This document shows positions 1 to 9,555 of a stretch of DNA of 64,000 nt, piece after piece. The notes beneath the pieces are model-generated. The model did no database searches. It was not told the DNA's origin and was given only the letters and a program-made list of their open reading frames with translations. Both the position numbers and the translations under genes were made by a program. The DNA is from SAR92 clade bacterium H231 (GTDB taxonomy: Bacteria > Pseudomonadota > Gammaproteobacteria > Pseudomonadales > Porticoccaceae): assembly GCA_025153775.1 (NCBI GenBank), contig JAOALC010000004.1, positions 1 to 64,000 of the forward strand, written 5' to 3'. Every line of letters begins with the position of its first letter. Position 1 is the stretch's first letter.

Positions 1-16
1 CATGGTGAGACCTCCA
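1..16 (-). promoter_or_regulatory. RBS and start codon of a leftward gene leaving the window
   Basis: On the minus strand GGAGG (positions 15-11) is followed after 7 nt by ATG at 3-1. This is a textbook translation start, so a further leftward gene probably begins at the very edge and continues outside the window. Nothing can be said about its product. It would lie downstream of the CocE-family gene in the same direction, about 140 bp away. Confidence 0.5.
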
Positions 17-145
17 TCTCGTTAGAGTAGTTGGAAATCTCATCTATGTCATGGCCCGAATCTTTGGGGAAAGGTCATCCAATATCTATTTTCGTCAGGT
101 TTTTCGCACACAGTGAATTTTGCAAAAATTGAAAAACTTCCGATT

Positions 146-1927
146 TCACAGATTAAGTGTTACCACAGGGATAATTAGATGTGATGCCCGCATAGCATCA
201 TGAAACACCGCTTGCCTTGCTATACGCTGCTCGGTATCCGTTGCCACAACATTCCCAGTATTGGTGTTTGGATCGCAGGCTGGAAAGTTGGCACTGAATA
301 TACTCAGACGAATGCAGTGCCCCGCTGCAATTTGGTGTCCCGCAGGCCCAAGCGACAATCGGAACTCTGTCGCTTCATTCGGCTTTAAAAAAACTTCTCG
401 GTCAAAGCCCTCCCTATAACGACTGCGCAGCGCTGGCAATGTGCCATGAAAAGCAACCGATTTTCCGTCGGGATACACCTCCGTCATCAGGGCAAACCAG
501 TCGGTATCCGGTGCATCGCTGGCGGCGTGTAATATCAAACGTATTTCACCCAGAATCGTCAAGGGCGCGTCCATTGGCGGGCTGGTATAGGTCAGTACAT
601 CCGTGCGTATTTCAATGTCGCGCCTGTCCCTGAAGGGTTCGGCCTCGCAGGGTGTGGGCAAACCGGGGTCATAAACGTAGCTGTCGGTGGGCTCTTGGTT
701 GGGCCTGTCCCAGGAGAGTGCTCCTCCTTGTGGAAAGTTATGGGCATTACCGGTGCTGTGCAGATATAGGCATCGCTCTTTTGTTCCCGGCACTGGGAAG
801 GTAGGAAAATTGCGCCACTGATTCGCATCGGAACCCGGGGCCCCGGTGATATAAACCCGCACTCTGTCTGCCTGCACAGTCGTGTTTTTGTCCCCTTTAA
901 GATAACGGTCAAAAAAGGCGATGCGTTGAGCCAATAAATCTACAGCGCCATTGTCCGGCATCTTATGCTCACCGTGGCTATTGCTGTGCAATTGGCTGCG
1001 AAAGGTTTGTGCGTGACCCCAGGGACCAACGAGTAGATAGCGATTGGCGTTGTTTGGATCTACTTTTTCCAGTCGTTGGAAATAATCGATGGGGCCAACC
1101 GTCATATCGTACCAACCGTCCGTAATGAACATCGGTAAATCCAGTTCCGATAATTCTTCGTCGGTAAAATGGATCGGCTGCCAGTAATCATCGTCAAGGG
1201 GATGGGACATCACCTCCCGCCATGACGCGAGTTTGTCACCGGCTAGTACCGCTTCAGCCGCATCGACTAGGGGGCGTTTACGCAGAGCTTCTCCCCACAG
1301 CGGGTGTTTAAGCACGCTCATATCACCGTAAGGTGCATCGAGTTCATCCCAGCTTTCAATGTTGGCGACGGGATACCACTGCATCAAGATACCGCGCGCT
1401 GGTACGCCACCAATAAATGGAAAAGCGGACACACAATGGCCAACAAATGCCGTTGGCATAATACACTTAAGTGCCTCGGGCTTGGCTCTAGCCGCTGACA
1501 GTTGAGTACCCCCCGCGTAGGATGAGCCTTCCATGCCGACATTACCGTTGCACCAGGTTTGCTCGGCCAACCAGTTAATACTGTCGTAGCCGTCTTCCAC
1601 TTCGTCTTTCAAGAAATGAAAGGTGCCTTCGGACTGCCCCTGCCCTCGAGTCAGTTGAAAAACAAAGGCGTAACCTGCCTCTAAATAGCGATCGATCGGC
1701 CATTGGTCATGCCTTGATGGTCGATACATTGGGTACGGTGAGCGATGGAAAATAACCGGGAATTTTCCGGGGCCCTCTGGCAGAAATAGTTCCGTAAAGA
1801 GCTTCACTCCGTCACGCATAGGGGCCATTGCAATCATCGACGGTTGGCGTGGTGTTGGGTCTTGCTCTGGCGGTGGAGCATATTTTGCTTTTTGCCAGGC
1901 ATCGAGACGCACTTGATAATTTTTCAT
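146..1927 (-). CDS. CocE/NonD family hydrolase (peptidase S15-like)
   Basis: A 593-residue serine hydrolase of the X-Pro dipeptidyl-peptidase/cocaine esterase/acyl-glutaryl acylase family. The alpha/beta-hydrolase core carries GSSYAG with the nucleophile Ser near residue 136, an acid in ITDGWYD and a His in VGPWGH. The C-terminal third looks like the usual jelly-roll domain. There is no signal peptide, so it is probably cytoplasmic and cleaves a peptide or ester bond after uptake. I chose the ATG at 1927, not a TTG two codons earlier, because it forms an ATGA overlap with the symporter stop and has GGGGAGG at good spacing. It is the last gene of the leftward degradative set. Exact substrate cannot be read from sequence: family members act on amides as well as esters. 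Confidence 0.88.
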   Translation of the reverse strand: MKNYQVRLDAWQKAKYAPPPEQDPTPRQPSMIAMAPMRDGVKLFTELFLPEGPGKFPVIFHRSPYPMYRPSRHDQWPIDRYLEAGYAFVFQLTRGQGQSEGTFHFLKDEVEDGYDSINWLAEQTWCNGNVGMEGSSYAGGTQLSAARAKPEALKCIMPTAFVGHCVSAFPFIGGVPARGILMQWYPVANIESWDELDAPYGDMSVLKHPLWGEALRKRPLVDAAEAVLAGDKLASWREVMSHPLDDDYWQPIHFTDEELSELDLPMFITDGWYDMTVGPIDYFQRLEKVDPNNANRYLLVGPWGHAQTFRSQLHSNSHGEHKMPDNGAVDLLAQRIAFFDRYLKGDKNTTVQADRVRVYITGAPGSDANQWRNFPTFPVPGTKERCLYLHSTGNAHNFPQGGALSWDRPNQEPTDSYVYDPGLPTPCEAEPFRDRRDIEIRTDVLTYTSPPMDAPLTILGEIRLILHAASDAPDTDWFALMTEVYPDGKSVAFHGTLPALRSRYREGFDREVFLKPNEATEFRLSLGPAGHQIAAGHCIRLSIFSANFPACDPNTNTGNVVATDTEQRIARQAVFHDAMRASHLIIPVVTLNL

Positions 1928-3321
1928 TGACAAACCTCCCCATCAAGACAAATCGACCTACTTGCAATCCGACGACGGATCGCATGGTGACGTTGCTTTG
2001 AGATAGGCGAGAACAGGACCAGTATCAATGCGATTGAAAGGAAGATAAGCGGTATGATCATAAACCCTAAATAAAGTCCTAAAACCGCTGATTGACTCTG
2101 CGCGGTTGTCGTCGCGTCGTAGCCAAAGTAGCCGACCATACCTAAAGAAATGCCAGAACCAAGACCTAAAGTGATTTTATAAAATAGGGTGAATAAAGCG
2201 AAATAGGTTGCCGTTCGATTTTCTTTGAATTTAAAAATACCGTAATCAGCAATATCGCCCAACATTGAAGGGTAAAGTACCGTTAAACCTGAGGCGGCAA
2301 TAAATGGGCCTCCAGCGAACAGTAATGCTACTGGCCATGCAACACCTGGTTTTAGGAACAGACAACCGGCTAGGCAAAGCATGAACAATAACAAACCAAA
2401 TGCAAAAGATTGCGCTTTATTGGTCTTATGAACCAGTCTCAACCATAGCGGAATAGAACACAAAGCGGCCACATTACCCAAAAGGAAAATTGTCGCGATA
2501 GATTCACCCAGGTCTAAATAGCTGTCCAAATAGATAAATAGGAGCCCCGTCCACATACCAAACCCCGTGCCCGCAAAGGAAAAAAACAGCATAAAGAGCA
2601 GCAAAGGCTTGTTTTGAACCACTGTTTCAATCAGAGATCGCAGCGTTTCTCTATTTTTGGTTTTTATCGAATATCCCGCAGGGGCGGCAAGGTACATAAT
2701 GCACAGGGAAATCAGCATTAATACAGCACCAAAATAAAAAGCCGCATTCAGGGTTTCAGGAGTGTATTCAGACGTAGCGAAGATCGGCAAAAACGGAAAC
2801 AGGAAAAAGCTTATTTGCCCGATATAGAAAAAGGTCGTGCGATAGCCAAAAACCCGAGCGCGTTCAGTGTAGTCGCTCGCCAGTTCAACACCCCAAGCAC
2901 TACAGGGAATTTCATAGACCGTCAGCGCTAGAAAAAATCCAAAAAGACTGAAAAGTAGATAGTAACGAGATATGACATCAGGTGGTACAAACAGAAAATA
3001 GGAAGCGATCAATACCAGTATGCCTCCGACCAATACCCATGACTTACGCTCACCACCTGCTACACGATGGCGGTCAGAGAGGTAACCCACCATCGGGTCA
3101 GTAAACCCATCAAACATGCGAGACAGCAATATAACCGCTGCAATGGTCGTTAACTCCAGATCAAAATATTTTGCATAGACGCCAGGCAATACACTCCATA
3201 TGGGGTTTGCTAAAAAATAAGCCGCCGTCATGGGCGCTGCAAAGGAGACCAAACCCAAAAAACCGGGTTTATCTTTTGCGCCACTGTTGGTGTTTGGAAT
3301 CCCTTGCGGAGAATCATCCAT
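1924..3321 (-). CDS. MFS transporter, GPH (glycoside-pentoside-hexuronide) type symporter
   Basis: A 465-residue inner-membrane protein with about 12 hydrophobic segments. The motif SRMFDGFTDPMVGYLSDRH near residues 67-85 matches the GPH signature (DxxxDPxxGxxxDR). Members usually carry sugars, glucuronides or related solutes with H+ or Na+. In this setting it would move the product released in the periplasm, or the intact ligand, into the cytoplasm. It overlaps the upstream aldehyde dehydrogenase by 8 nt and the downstream CocE-family gene by 4 nt, implying translational coupling. The family is confident; the solute is not determined, and the peptidase context would be unusual for a sugar carrier. 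Confidence 0.88.
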   Translation of the reverse strand: MDDSPQGIPNTNSGAKDKPGFLGLVSFAAPMTAAYFLANPIWSVLPGVYAKYFDLELTTIAAVILLSRMFDGFTDPMVGYLSDRHRVAGGERKSWVLVGGILVLIASYFLFVPPDVISRYYLLFSLFGFFLALTVYEIPCSAWGVELASDYTERARVFGYRTTFFYIGQISFFLFPFLPIFATSEYTPETLNAAFYFGAVLMLISLCIMYLAAPAGYSIKTKNRETLRSLIETVVQNKPLLLFMLFFSFAGTGFGMWTGLLFIYLDSYLDLGESIATIFLLGNVAALCSIPLWLRLVHKTNKAQSFAFGLLLFMLCLAGCLFLKPGVAWPVALLFAGGPFIAASGLTVLYPSMLGDIADYGIFKFKENRTATYFALFTLFYKITLGLGSGISLGMVGYFGYDATTTAQSQSAVLGLYLGFMIIPLIFLSIALILVLFSPISKQRHHAIRRRIASRSICLDGEVCQ

Positions 3322-4819
3322 GATTAATGCCTACAAGCTGACGCCGCATATAGCTTTCCATTCCAGCAAGGCCACCTTCAGTACCCAGGCCGGATTGACC
3401 CGCAGGTTCCGAGGAAAGCGCATGTCCCGCGCCCTCGCCTGCCATGGCGCAGGCATTAATAAACACCGAGGAACGTATGCCCTTAGCCATTTTCATGCTG
3501 GTCGCAAGGCTTGCGGTCCAGACGTAGGATGCCAGCCCATATTGGGTGCTGTTGGCTAGCTGTATGGCTTCCTCCGTATCTTTAAAACTTGTGACCGATA
3601 ACACTGGGCCAAAAATTTCTTCCTGCGCAATCCCTGCGGTCGGTGACACATTGCGGAACACCGTAGGTGCAACAAAGTAGCCACCAGTTTCGGTTAATAA
3701 GCGACCGCCGCCCATCACAAGTTCTGCTCCCTGCTCCGGTGCTGTGTCGATATACTGCATAACCTTGGCACATTGTTTAGCAGTGACCAGCGGTCCAAAC
3801 GTAGTTTTAGGATCCAGTGCATCTCCGGGCACAATGTTATGAAGCCGGCTTGACACTTTTTCGATCAGTGTTGCTTCGATGTCATGCTGTACTAACAACC
3901 GAGTGCCAATACTGCACACCTGCCCTTGATTCAGCAGAAGTAGTTGCGCAATACCGTCTGCCGCCGCGTCGAGATCAACACCGTCAGCAAACACAATATG
4001 GGGGGATTTTCCGCCGCACTCCGCCGTGACGACTTTCATATTGGATTGACCGGCGTACTGCAACATCAGTTTTCCGACCATTGAAGAGCCGGTAAACGCC
4101 AACATATCCACGTCGTGATGCAAGCCCAGCGCCTGGCCGACAGTTTCGCCTAATCCCGGCACCACATTAAACACGCCTTGAGGCAAGCCCGCCTCCAATG
4201 CTAATTGCGCTATGCGAAGCCCCGAGCGCGATGACAGTTCGGAGGGTTTAAGCACGACACAGTTACCCGCCGCCAATGCGGGCGCCACTTTGAGTACGGT
4301 ATTGAAGCTGGGAAAATTCCACGGCACAATTGCCGCAACAACGCCATGGGGAACTCTTCTTTGGGTCACAAAGTTTGTCAGGTCGCTGGTAAACAGATCG
4401 CCGCTAAGCTTGTCGATCGCTTCGGCATAGAAGTGCACTAAGCTGGCTGCCGCTGCGGCATTACAAAAACCCAGACTGATGGGTTTACCCATTTCTTCAG
4501 CATCCAGTGCATCAAGTGATGGGGCTTCTGCCGCAATCAGATCGGCAAAACGATGTAGGGTTTTCTTTTTAAACGAAGGCGGCGCATCACACCAGCGACC
4601 GTCATCGAAGGCGGTGCGGGCCGAGGCCACGGCGCGATCAACATCCTGCTGGCTACCCGTCGGAATGGATAGCAGGTATTCGCCTGTCGACGGTGAGACG
4701 ACCTCGAACAAATCCTCACTGGTGGAGTCCCTGAGGTCACCCTCAATCAGTGGTCTCACTTCTAAAGCGGCCTCCGAAATACTTGCTGTAGGTGCGCTAC
4801 CGTTACTAGCTGTTTGCAT
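3314..4819 (-). CDS. NAD(P)-dependent aldehyde dehydrogenase
   Basis: A 501-residue member of the aldehyde dehydrogenase superfamily. The Rossmann part has PWNFP and FTGSSMVG; the general base is in AECGGKSP and the catalytic Cys in NQGQVCS. A late EIFGPV motif is also present. Length and motifs are complete, so it should be active, oxidising an aldehyde made during breakdown of the cluster's substrate to a carboxylate. The start at 4819 has GGAGT upstream. It lies between the enolase-superfamily gene (26 nt gap) and the symporter (8 nt overlap). Paralogue of the ALDH at 55577, but of a different subgroup. Confidence 0.9.
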   Translation of the reverse strand: MQTASNGSAPTASISEAALEVRPLIEGDLRDSTSEDLFEVVSPSTGEYLLSIPTGSQQDVDRAVASARTAFDDGRWCDAPPSFKKKTLHRFADLIAAEAPSLDALDAEEMGKPISLGFCNAAAAASLVHFYAEAIDKLSGDLFTSDLTNFVTQRRVPHGVVAAIVPWNFPSFNTVLKVAPALAAGNCVVLKPSELSSRSGLRIAQLALEAGLPQGVFNVVPGLGETVGQALGLHHDVDMLAFTGSSMVGKLMLQYAGQSNMKVVTAECGGKSPHIVFADGVDLDAAADGIAQLLLLNQGQVCSIGTRLLVQHDIEATLIEKVSSRLHNIVPGDALDPKTTFGPLVTAKQCAKVMQYIDTAPEQGAELVMGGGRLLTETGGYFVAPTVFRNVSPTAGIAQEEIFGPVLSVTSFKDTEEAIQLANSTQYGLASYVWTASLATSMKMAKGIRSSVFINACAMAGEGAGHALSSEPAGQSGLGTEGGLAGMESYMRRQLVGINHG

Positions 4820-4845
4820 AATTTACTCCGTGTTCTATCGCCCAC

Positions 4846-5979
4846 TTACATAGACGCGGCAATGGTGATTTTTTCTTCCAAGCAATGCTCTTTAAATATG
4901 GCTCCATGACCCGGCGTTTCAGCCAAGTGAATTAATCCGCCAATTTTTTTGTCGTAACTCATCCCTCCAATCACGGGATCGCCTTTAAAACCAAACGCAG
5001 AATCTAAATCAATAAAATGAATATTGGGCCTCGCCACGGCTAAATGAGCGGCGGCACTCAGGGCCAGGCGAGATTCCGCAAAGCAGCCAATCATGCACTT
5101 GCTGTTGGCAGCTTCCGCGATGGCATTAATTTTTAAAGCGGTGTGAATGCCACCCGCCTTTCCGAGTTTGATATTGAGGTAATCTACCGCGCCGTTTTTC
5201 ACAAGCTTCAGTGCGTCTTTATCATCAAATACCGATTCATCAGCACAGATCGGCAAAGCCACCTTCTGTCGTAGCTTCTGGAAATTATCAATATCCCAAG
5301 CGGCCAATGGTTGTTCTGCGTATTGAAGATGGAATGGCTCCATCGCCTGAATATTGGCTACGGCGGTCGGGTAGTCCCAACCCTGATTGGCATCAATTTT
5401 GATCGCCACATGCGGGCCAAGTTGCTCCCGAATTGCTTTCACATGAGCCACATCTTCAAGCCCTGGCCGCCCTACTTTAAGTTTGATGGCGTTAAAACCT
5501 TGCTCAATAACCGAGGTGGCACGTGAGACGGTTTGCTCAACGGTGTCTTGGATACCGATGGTCAGGTCTGTACGGATTTCTCTTGTTCGATCGTTGTTTG
5601 AAACCTCACCACCGAGCAATGCGTAGAGCGGTAACCCTGCCGCCTTTGCTAACAAGTCATATAGGGCCATGTCGAAAGCGGAACGAATAGAAGGCTCGGA
5701 GATCGTAAACGCATTGATCTCGGCCATCCGGGATTCAATGGCCAGTGGGTCTTTACCAACGATCAAGCGTGCTAATTGCTGGGCGGTTGAGTAATTGCTT
5801 TCCTGTGAGTCACCGGTAATGGGGGCAAAGGGACTGGCCTCGCCCCACCCAAACAAGTCGTTGTCGGTGGAGATCTTTACCGCGACATTGCGCGCGCAAT
5901 CCAATTGTCCAATGGGGGTTTTGATCGGATGAGTGAATTCCACATTGAGTTTATATATCTCTACGCATTTGATTTTCAC
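4846..5979 (-). CDS. Enolase-superfamily protein, dipeptide epimerase-like
   Basis: A 377-residue mandelate racemase/muconate lactonizing enzyme family protein. Visible features are the KLK pair (K166, K168), metal ligands D196 (KIDANQ), E222 (YAEQP) and D247 (ADES), the opposite-face Lys in NIKLGKAGG, and a DLD motif at 324-326. In L-Ala-D/L-Glu epimerases this late DxD holds the substrate amino group, which favours dipeptide epimerisation over muconate cyclisation. I placed the start at GTG 5979, one base after the stop of the prolyl oligopeptidase gene and behind GGAAT; a longer in-frame form starting at 6069 would overlap that gene. Family is sure; dipeptide specificity is inferred from the DxD and from the peptidase neighbours. 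Confidence 0.85.
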   Translation of the reverse strand: MKIKCVEIYKLNVEFTHPIKTPIGQLDCARNVAVKISTDNDLFGWGEASPFAPITGDSQESNYSTAQQLARLIVGKDPLAIESRMAEINAFTISEPSIRSAFDMALYDLLAKAAGLPLYALLGGEVSNNDRTREIRTDLTIGIQDTVEQTVSRATSVIEQGFNAIKLKVGRPGLEDVAHVKAIREQLGPHVAIKIDANQGWDYPTAVANIQAMEPFHLQYAEQPLAAWDIDNFQKLRQKVALPICADESVFDDKDALKLVKNGAVDYLNIKLGKAGGIHTALKINAIAEAANSKCMIGCFAESRLALSAAAHLAVARPNIHFIDLDSAFGFKGDPVIGGMSYDKKIGGLIHLAETPGHGAIFKEHCLEEKITIAASM

Positions 5980-5980
5980 G

Positions 5981-8095
5981 TTAAGATTCCATCGGTATTT
6001 TTGGGGCCGTAGCTTTACCATCATCAACGCACCGCGCCGACACCTCCATGCCAAGTTGCCGCATGACAAACGCCAACCAATGGGTATACTGAGTCACCAA
6101 ACTATCTCGCCCAGTGGCCTGGCCATGGCCTGAGTTTTCCCAAACGCGGAGCAGTATCGGGGACTTGCTTTTATTCGCAGCTTGTAAGCGCGCAGCAAAT
6201 TTTTGTGCGTGCCAGGCTGGGCAACGTGGATCTGTATCACCAGCCGTCAAATAGGTCGCTGGATATTCGCCGTCATGTGAGAGCAGGTGATAGGCAGAAT
6301 AGGCTGCCATCGTTTGAAGATCATCCGAACTATTTGGGTCCGCAAGTTCAATCTCGACACAGTAACGCCCGTAACCATGATGCAGCGCGCCGATCAGGTC
6401 GAGAAACGGCACTTGCGGCACAATTGCCTGCCATAAATCTGGTCGCTGTATCATAGCCACGGCAGCCATTAACCCGCCATTAGAGGCACCAGTAAGCGCG
6501 AGCTTCTTGGGGTCTGTACGATTATTCGCAATCAAATCTTCCGCGATGGCGTACAGATCCTTGTAGCCATTTTGCTTATTTTGTCTGCGACCACCCTGCC
6601 ACCAGACCTTACCAAACTCAGAACCACCTCGCAGATTACCAAGAATATAAACGCCACCCATTTTAACAAACGCCGCGATGGCACCCGGATATTCCGGCGG
6701 TCGAGCCGAATTATAACCGCCATAGGCGTAGATTAAGGTAGGCTGCGGCTTGCTTGTGTCCGTTTTTGCGAGACGAAGGCTGTGGTAAGGAATACGCGTG
6801 CCGTCTTCAGAAATAGCCCAATGATCTTCTACGACGACATTATCTAAGGTGATCCGAGGTACCTGTAAAACTTCAAGACGATCAGAAGCCAGACGGTGAC
6901 GATACACCCCCCAAGATTCGCACAGCGTTGAAAAACCAAATATATATTCCTGTTGGGGTTCACTTGACGCTAGGTTTTGAATGGAAAAGAATACTTCATC
7001 GGCAATACCACCTTTACCTGGCAGAGGAACTTCACCCACTAACCGACCGCGAATATCAAAAATTCGAACACGTGAATAAGTGTCAACGAATTCAGAAATA
7101 TAGAGCAAGTCATCCACAGGCGTTATCGAACGAATAACCGAGCTTGATTCAGGAATCAAATCTATCCATGTCTTCGGGTCACTTCGTGTTTCTGTTTCCA
7201 GAGAAATGGCAACGACCCGCCCTCTAGGCGCGTTCAAGTTTGTGATCGCAATTAACTGATTGCCAATGACATGACCTGTTACTGAACATTGTTCTGAAAC
7301 AAAGGTTTGCCATTGAGAACCCGCTTGCTCTGTGTCCCGAAACGCAATAGGACGTGCCTCCAGCAAGCCCTGATAAGCGAGATGAAACCTCCCGTCAGGA
7401 GAGACCATCATTAGAATATAGTCGTGCCCTTCTGGGTCCTGCTGAGGTAATTGAATTTGTGTTTGACTTCCATCCGCAATGGAATGAAACAGTATCTGCT
7501 GTTGGAATTTTTCTGGTTCGCCTACCAATGCCTGAAAATAAAAGCCACTGTTATCAGGTAGCCAACGGGCGCCTCCCATCCAACCGTCCATTAAGGTCTG
7601 CGCAGGAGGCTGTGGCAAACTTTTACCGGTCTCTACATTGATTAACCGTATGGTATTGTTTTCACTGCCATCTTTACATATTCCAACGGCCAGCAACTGG
7701 CCATCCGGAGAAGGCGAAAACCAGGGAATGCTAGCGGGTGTGTCGATAATCTCACGTTCAATACTATACACCAACCTGCCTGCGCCATAGGGCGTGTCCG
7801 ATATGATAATACCGGATCTATTTTGGATGCTACCTAAGCGGAACCACCGTTCGCCAGCACAACGTGGAACCGCATTGGTCCGACCCGCCAAGTAATTTGA
7901 TACGCTCGTTTTTAGTCTTCCATAGTTCGGCCATGACTGCACATACTCATCGGCCAGACAGTTTTGTGCGGCCTGCCATTGCAACACTTCTTGTGTATTT
8001 GACTCCAACCACTGATAGGGATCTGGAAATTCTATGCCAGCTACCCTGCACTGGGTTTGATCAGTGCGTGTCATTGGATAATTTAATTCGGTCAT
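5981..8095 (-). CDS. Prolyl oligopeptidase (S9A family)
   Basis: A 704-residue serine peptidase with the N-terminal DPYQWLE hallmark of S9A enzymes, a central beta-propeller, and a C-terminal alpha/beta hydrolase domain. The catalytic triad reads as S538 (GASNGG), D622 (TDPR) and H657 (SGHG). No signal peptide is seen, so it should act in the cytoplasm on short proline-containing peptides. It lies 54 bp downstream of the amidohydrolase gene and is nearly contiguous with the epimerase-like gene. Lasso-peptide isopeptidases are relatives found next to FecI/FecR/TonB receptors, but those are exported and no lasso precursor or cyclase is visible here. Confidence 0.9.
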   Translation of the reverse strand: MTELNYPMTRTDQTQCRVAGIEFPDPYQWLESNTQEVLQWQAAQNCLADEYVQSWPNYGRLKTSVSNYLAGRTNAVPRCAGERWFRLGSIQNRSGIIISDTPYGAGRLVYSIEREIIDTPASIPWFSPSPDGQLLAVGICKDGSENNTIRLINVETGKSLPQPPAQTLMDGWMGGARWLPDNSGFYFQALVGEPEKFQQQILFHSIADGSQTQIQLPQQDPEGHDYILMMVSPDGRFHLAYQGLLEARPIAFRDTEQAGSQWQTFVSEQCSVTGHVIGNQLIAITNLNAPRGRVVAISLETETRSDPKTWIDLIPESSSVIRSITPVDDLLYISEFVDTYSRVRIFDIRGRLVGEVPLPGKGGIADEVFFSIQNLASSEPQQEYIFGFSTLCESWGVYRHRLASDRLEVLQVPRITLDNVVVEDHWAISEDGTRIPYHSLRLAKTDTSKPQPTLIYAYGGYNSARPPEYPGAIAAFVKMGGVYILGNLRGGSEFGKVWWQGGRRQNKQNGYKDLYAIAEDLIANNRTDPKKLALTGASNGGLMAAVAMIQRPDLWQAIVPQVPFLDLIGALHHGYGRYCVEIELADPNSSDDLQTMAAYSAYHLLSHDGEYPATYLTAGDTDPRCPAWHAQKFAARLQAANKSKSPILLRVWENSGHGQATGRDSLVTQYTHWLAFVMRQLGMEVSARCVDDGKATAPKIPMES

Positions 8096-8149
8096 TGATA
8101 TGTAATCCTAGAACATTTGTAAATCAAAACAAAAAGCCTGCAACTACCG

Positions 8150-9382
8150 TTACGCAAGATCATTTTTAATGCACTGGCCCCCACGGAGAATCAGCGGAAT
8201 ATTCTGTTGTGCATTTTCGAAACCTGACAAGTCCTTAAGCGGGTCGAAATTAAGAACGATCACGTCAGCGAGGGCCCCTGGAGCGATACAACCCAAGTCT
8301 CCAGTTCTCTGTAAAATCTCGGCATTAATCGAAGTAGCTGAGCGCAGCACGTCAATCGGTTTACTCACTGCCCCGCGATGCCGAAATTCACTTCCCTGCA
8401 ACGGGTGATAATTAACATCGAGCAAATCAGATCCCAGACCCAACTTAACGCCAGCTCGCTGACAGTTTTCTATAGATATTAAGGTGCGTTCGTAAACGCC
8501 CTGTATTTTATCTAGGCTTGCGGACGGCAGACCCAAAGCTTCACCTTGAGTACTAATCACATGCATGGTCGATAGTGTTGGGACGACGTAGACGCCTTTT
8601 TCAGCGAGTAATTCAGCGGTATCGCGGTGAATTTCAGTCCCATGCTCAATGGTTCTCACGCCAAATTCCGCACAACGTCTGGCGCCGTCATCGGTATGGC
8701 AGTGAGCCATCACATAGGTGCGGTGAGTTGAGGCCTCGTAAACCGCCGCACGAATCTCTTCTTCAGTATACTGAGGCATCCAGATAGGATCTGTTGGTGA
8801 AGAGACTCCACCGGATACGAATATTTTGATTTGATGGGCGCCCTTTCGCAGCTCTTCGCGGACCGCCTTACGGACTTCATCTACCCCATCGGCTACTCTA
8901 GAGATAGAACCTGCATAATGGCCGCAATTACAGGGTTCACTTACATCTCCAGGCCGCATATCACCATGGCCACCGGTTTGTGAAATGGCTTTGCCTGCAT
9001 AGAAAAAACGTGGCCCTTGAATAAGGCCGTCTTCGATAGACTGCCATAGCCCCCGATCGCCTCCACCGGCATCACGCACGGTGGTGAATCCACGTTGCAA
9101 CATGCCTTCTAAAATACCGGCAGCATGGTTGGCCAGTAACGAAGGCGGCATACGATCATTGGTATAGAAGCTGTAAGTGGGTGTGTTGGCGTGCACGTGG
9201 GCGTCAATGAGGCCCGGCATTAACAAACGACCGGCACAATCTATGTATTTGGCATCTTTAAGTTTTACAGATTCTCTAGTGATTTCTTTTATACGGTCAG
9301 ACTTGATTACAACCGAAGCGCCATCAATCAGCTGCTCGTTGACACCATCAAAAACACGGCAATTTTCAAACACTGTAATCAT
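8150..9382 (-). CDS. Metal-dependent amidohydrolase, imidazolonepropionase/prolidase-like
   Basis: A 410-residue amidohydrolase-superfamily enzyme. Metal ligands are seen as DAHVHA, a Lys in IKIFVSGG, His residues in MAHCHTD and IEHGTE, and the late Asp in GSDLLD. This pattern is typical of the imidazolonepropionase-like group, which includes cytoplasmic Xaa-Pro and Xaa-Arg/Lys dipeptidases. The start at 9382 (MITVFENCRVFDG) was chosen over an upstream extension to 9433 because the family begins exactly there. It is the first gene after the receptor gene and fits a last peptide-cleaving step. Substrate not proven. Confidence 0.83.
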   Translation of the reverse strand: MITVFENCRVFDGVNEQLIDGASVVIKSDRIKEITRESVKLKDAKYIDCAGRLLMPGLIDAHVHANTPTYSFYTNDRMPPSLLANHAAGILEGMLQRGFTTVRDAGGGDRGLWQSIEDGLIQGPRFFYAGKAISQTGGHGDMRPGDVSEPCNCGHYAGSISRVADGVDEVRKAVREELRKGAHQIKIFVSGGVSSPTDPIWMPQYTEEEIRAAVYEASTHRTYVMAHCHTDDGARRCAEFGVRTIEHGTEIHRDTAELLAEKGVYVVPTLSTMHVISTQGEALGLPSASLDKIQGVYERTLISIENCQRAGVKLGLGSDLLDVNYHPLQGSEFRHRGAVSKPIDVLRSATSINAEILQRTGDLGCIAPGALADVIVLNFDPLKDLSGFENAQQNIPLILRGGQCIKNDLA

Positions 9383-9506
9383 ACTAGCACCACTGAAACT
9401 CGAAAAATATGATTCCAAAATTCGACTCCCCAAGACACAGAGAATTCAACCCAATATAAATTATTGAATAATTTGGAACCGATAATTAGTGATTTTTGGT
9501 CAACTA

Positions 9507-9547
9507 AATCGCTCCCGAAAGACGATCATTGATTAACGGGAGCGATT
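9507..9547 (-). terminator. Hairpin downstream of the TonB receptor gene
   Basis: An 11-bp perfect inverted repeat (AATCGCTCCCG at 9507-9517 and CGGGAGCGATT at 9537-9547) with a 19-nt loop lies 8 bp past the receptor stop. There is only a short T-rich stretch after it, so it may be a weak or partial terminator, or a processing site, allowing some read-through into the catabolic genes. Confidence 0.55.
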
Positions 9548-9555
9548 ACTGCGTA

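Noticed and set aside
5981-8095. Lasso-peptide isopeptidase
   Set aside because: The surface-signalling context is similar, but the protein has no signal peptide and no lasso precursor, protease or cyclase genes are in the window.
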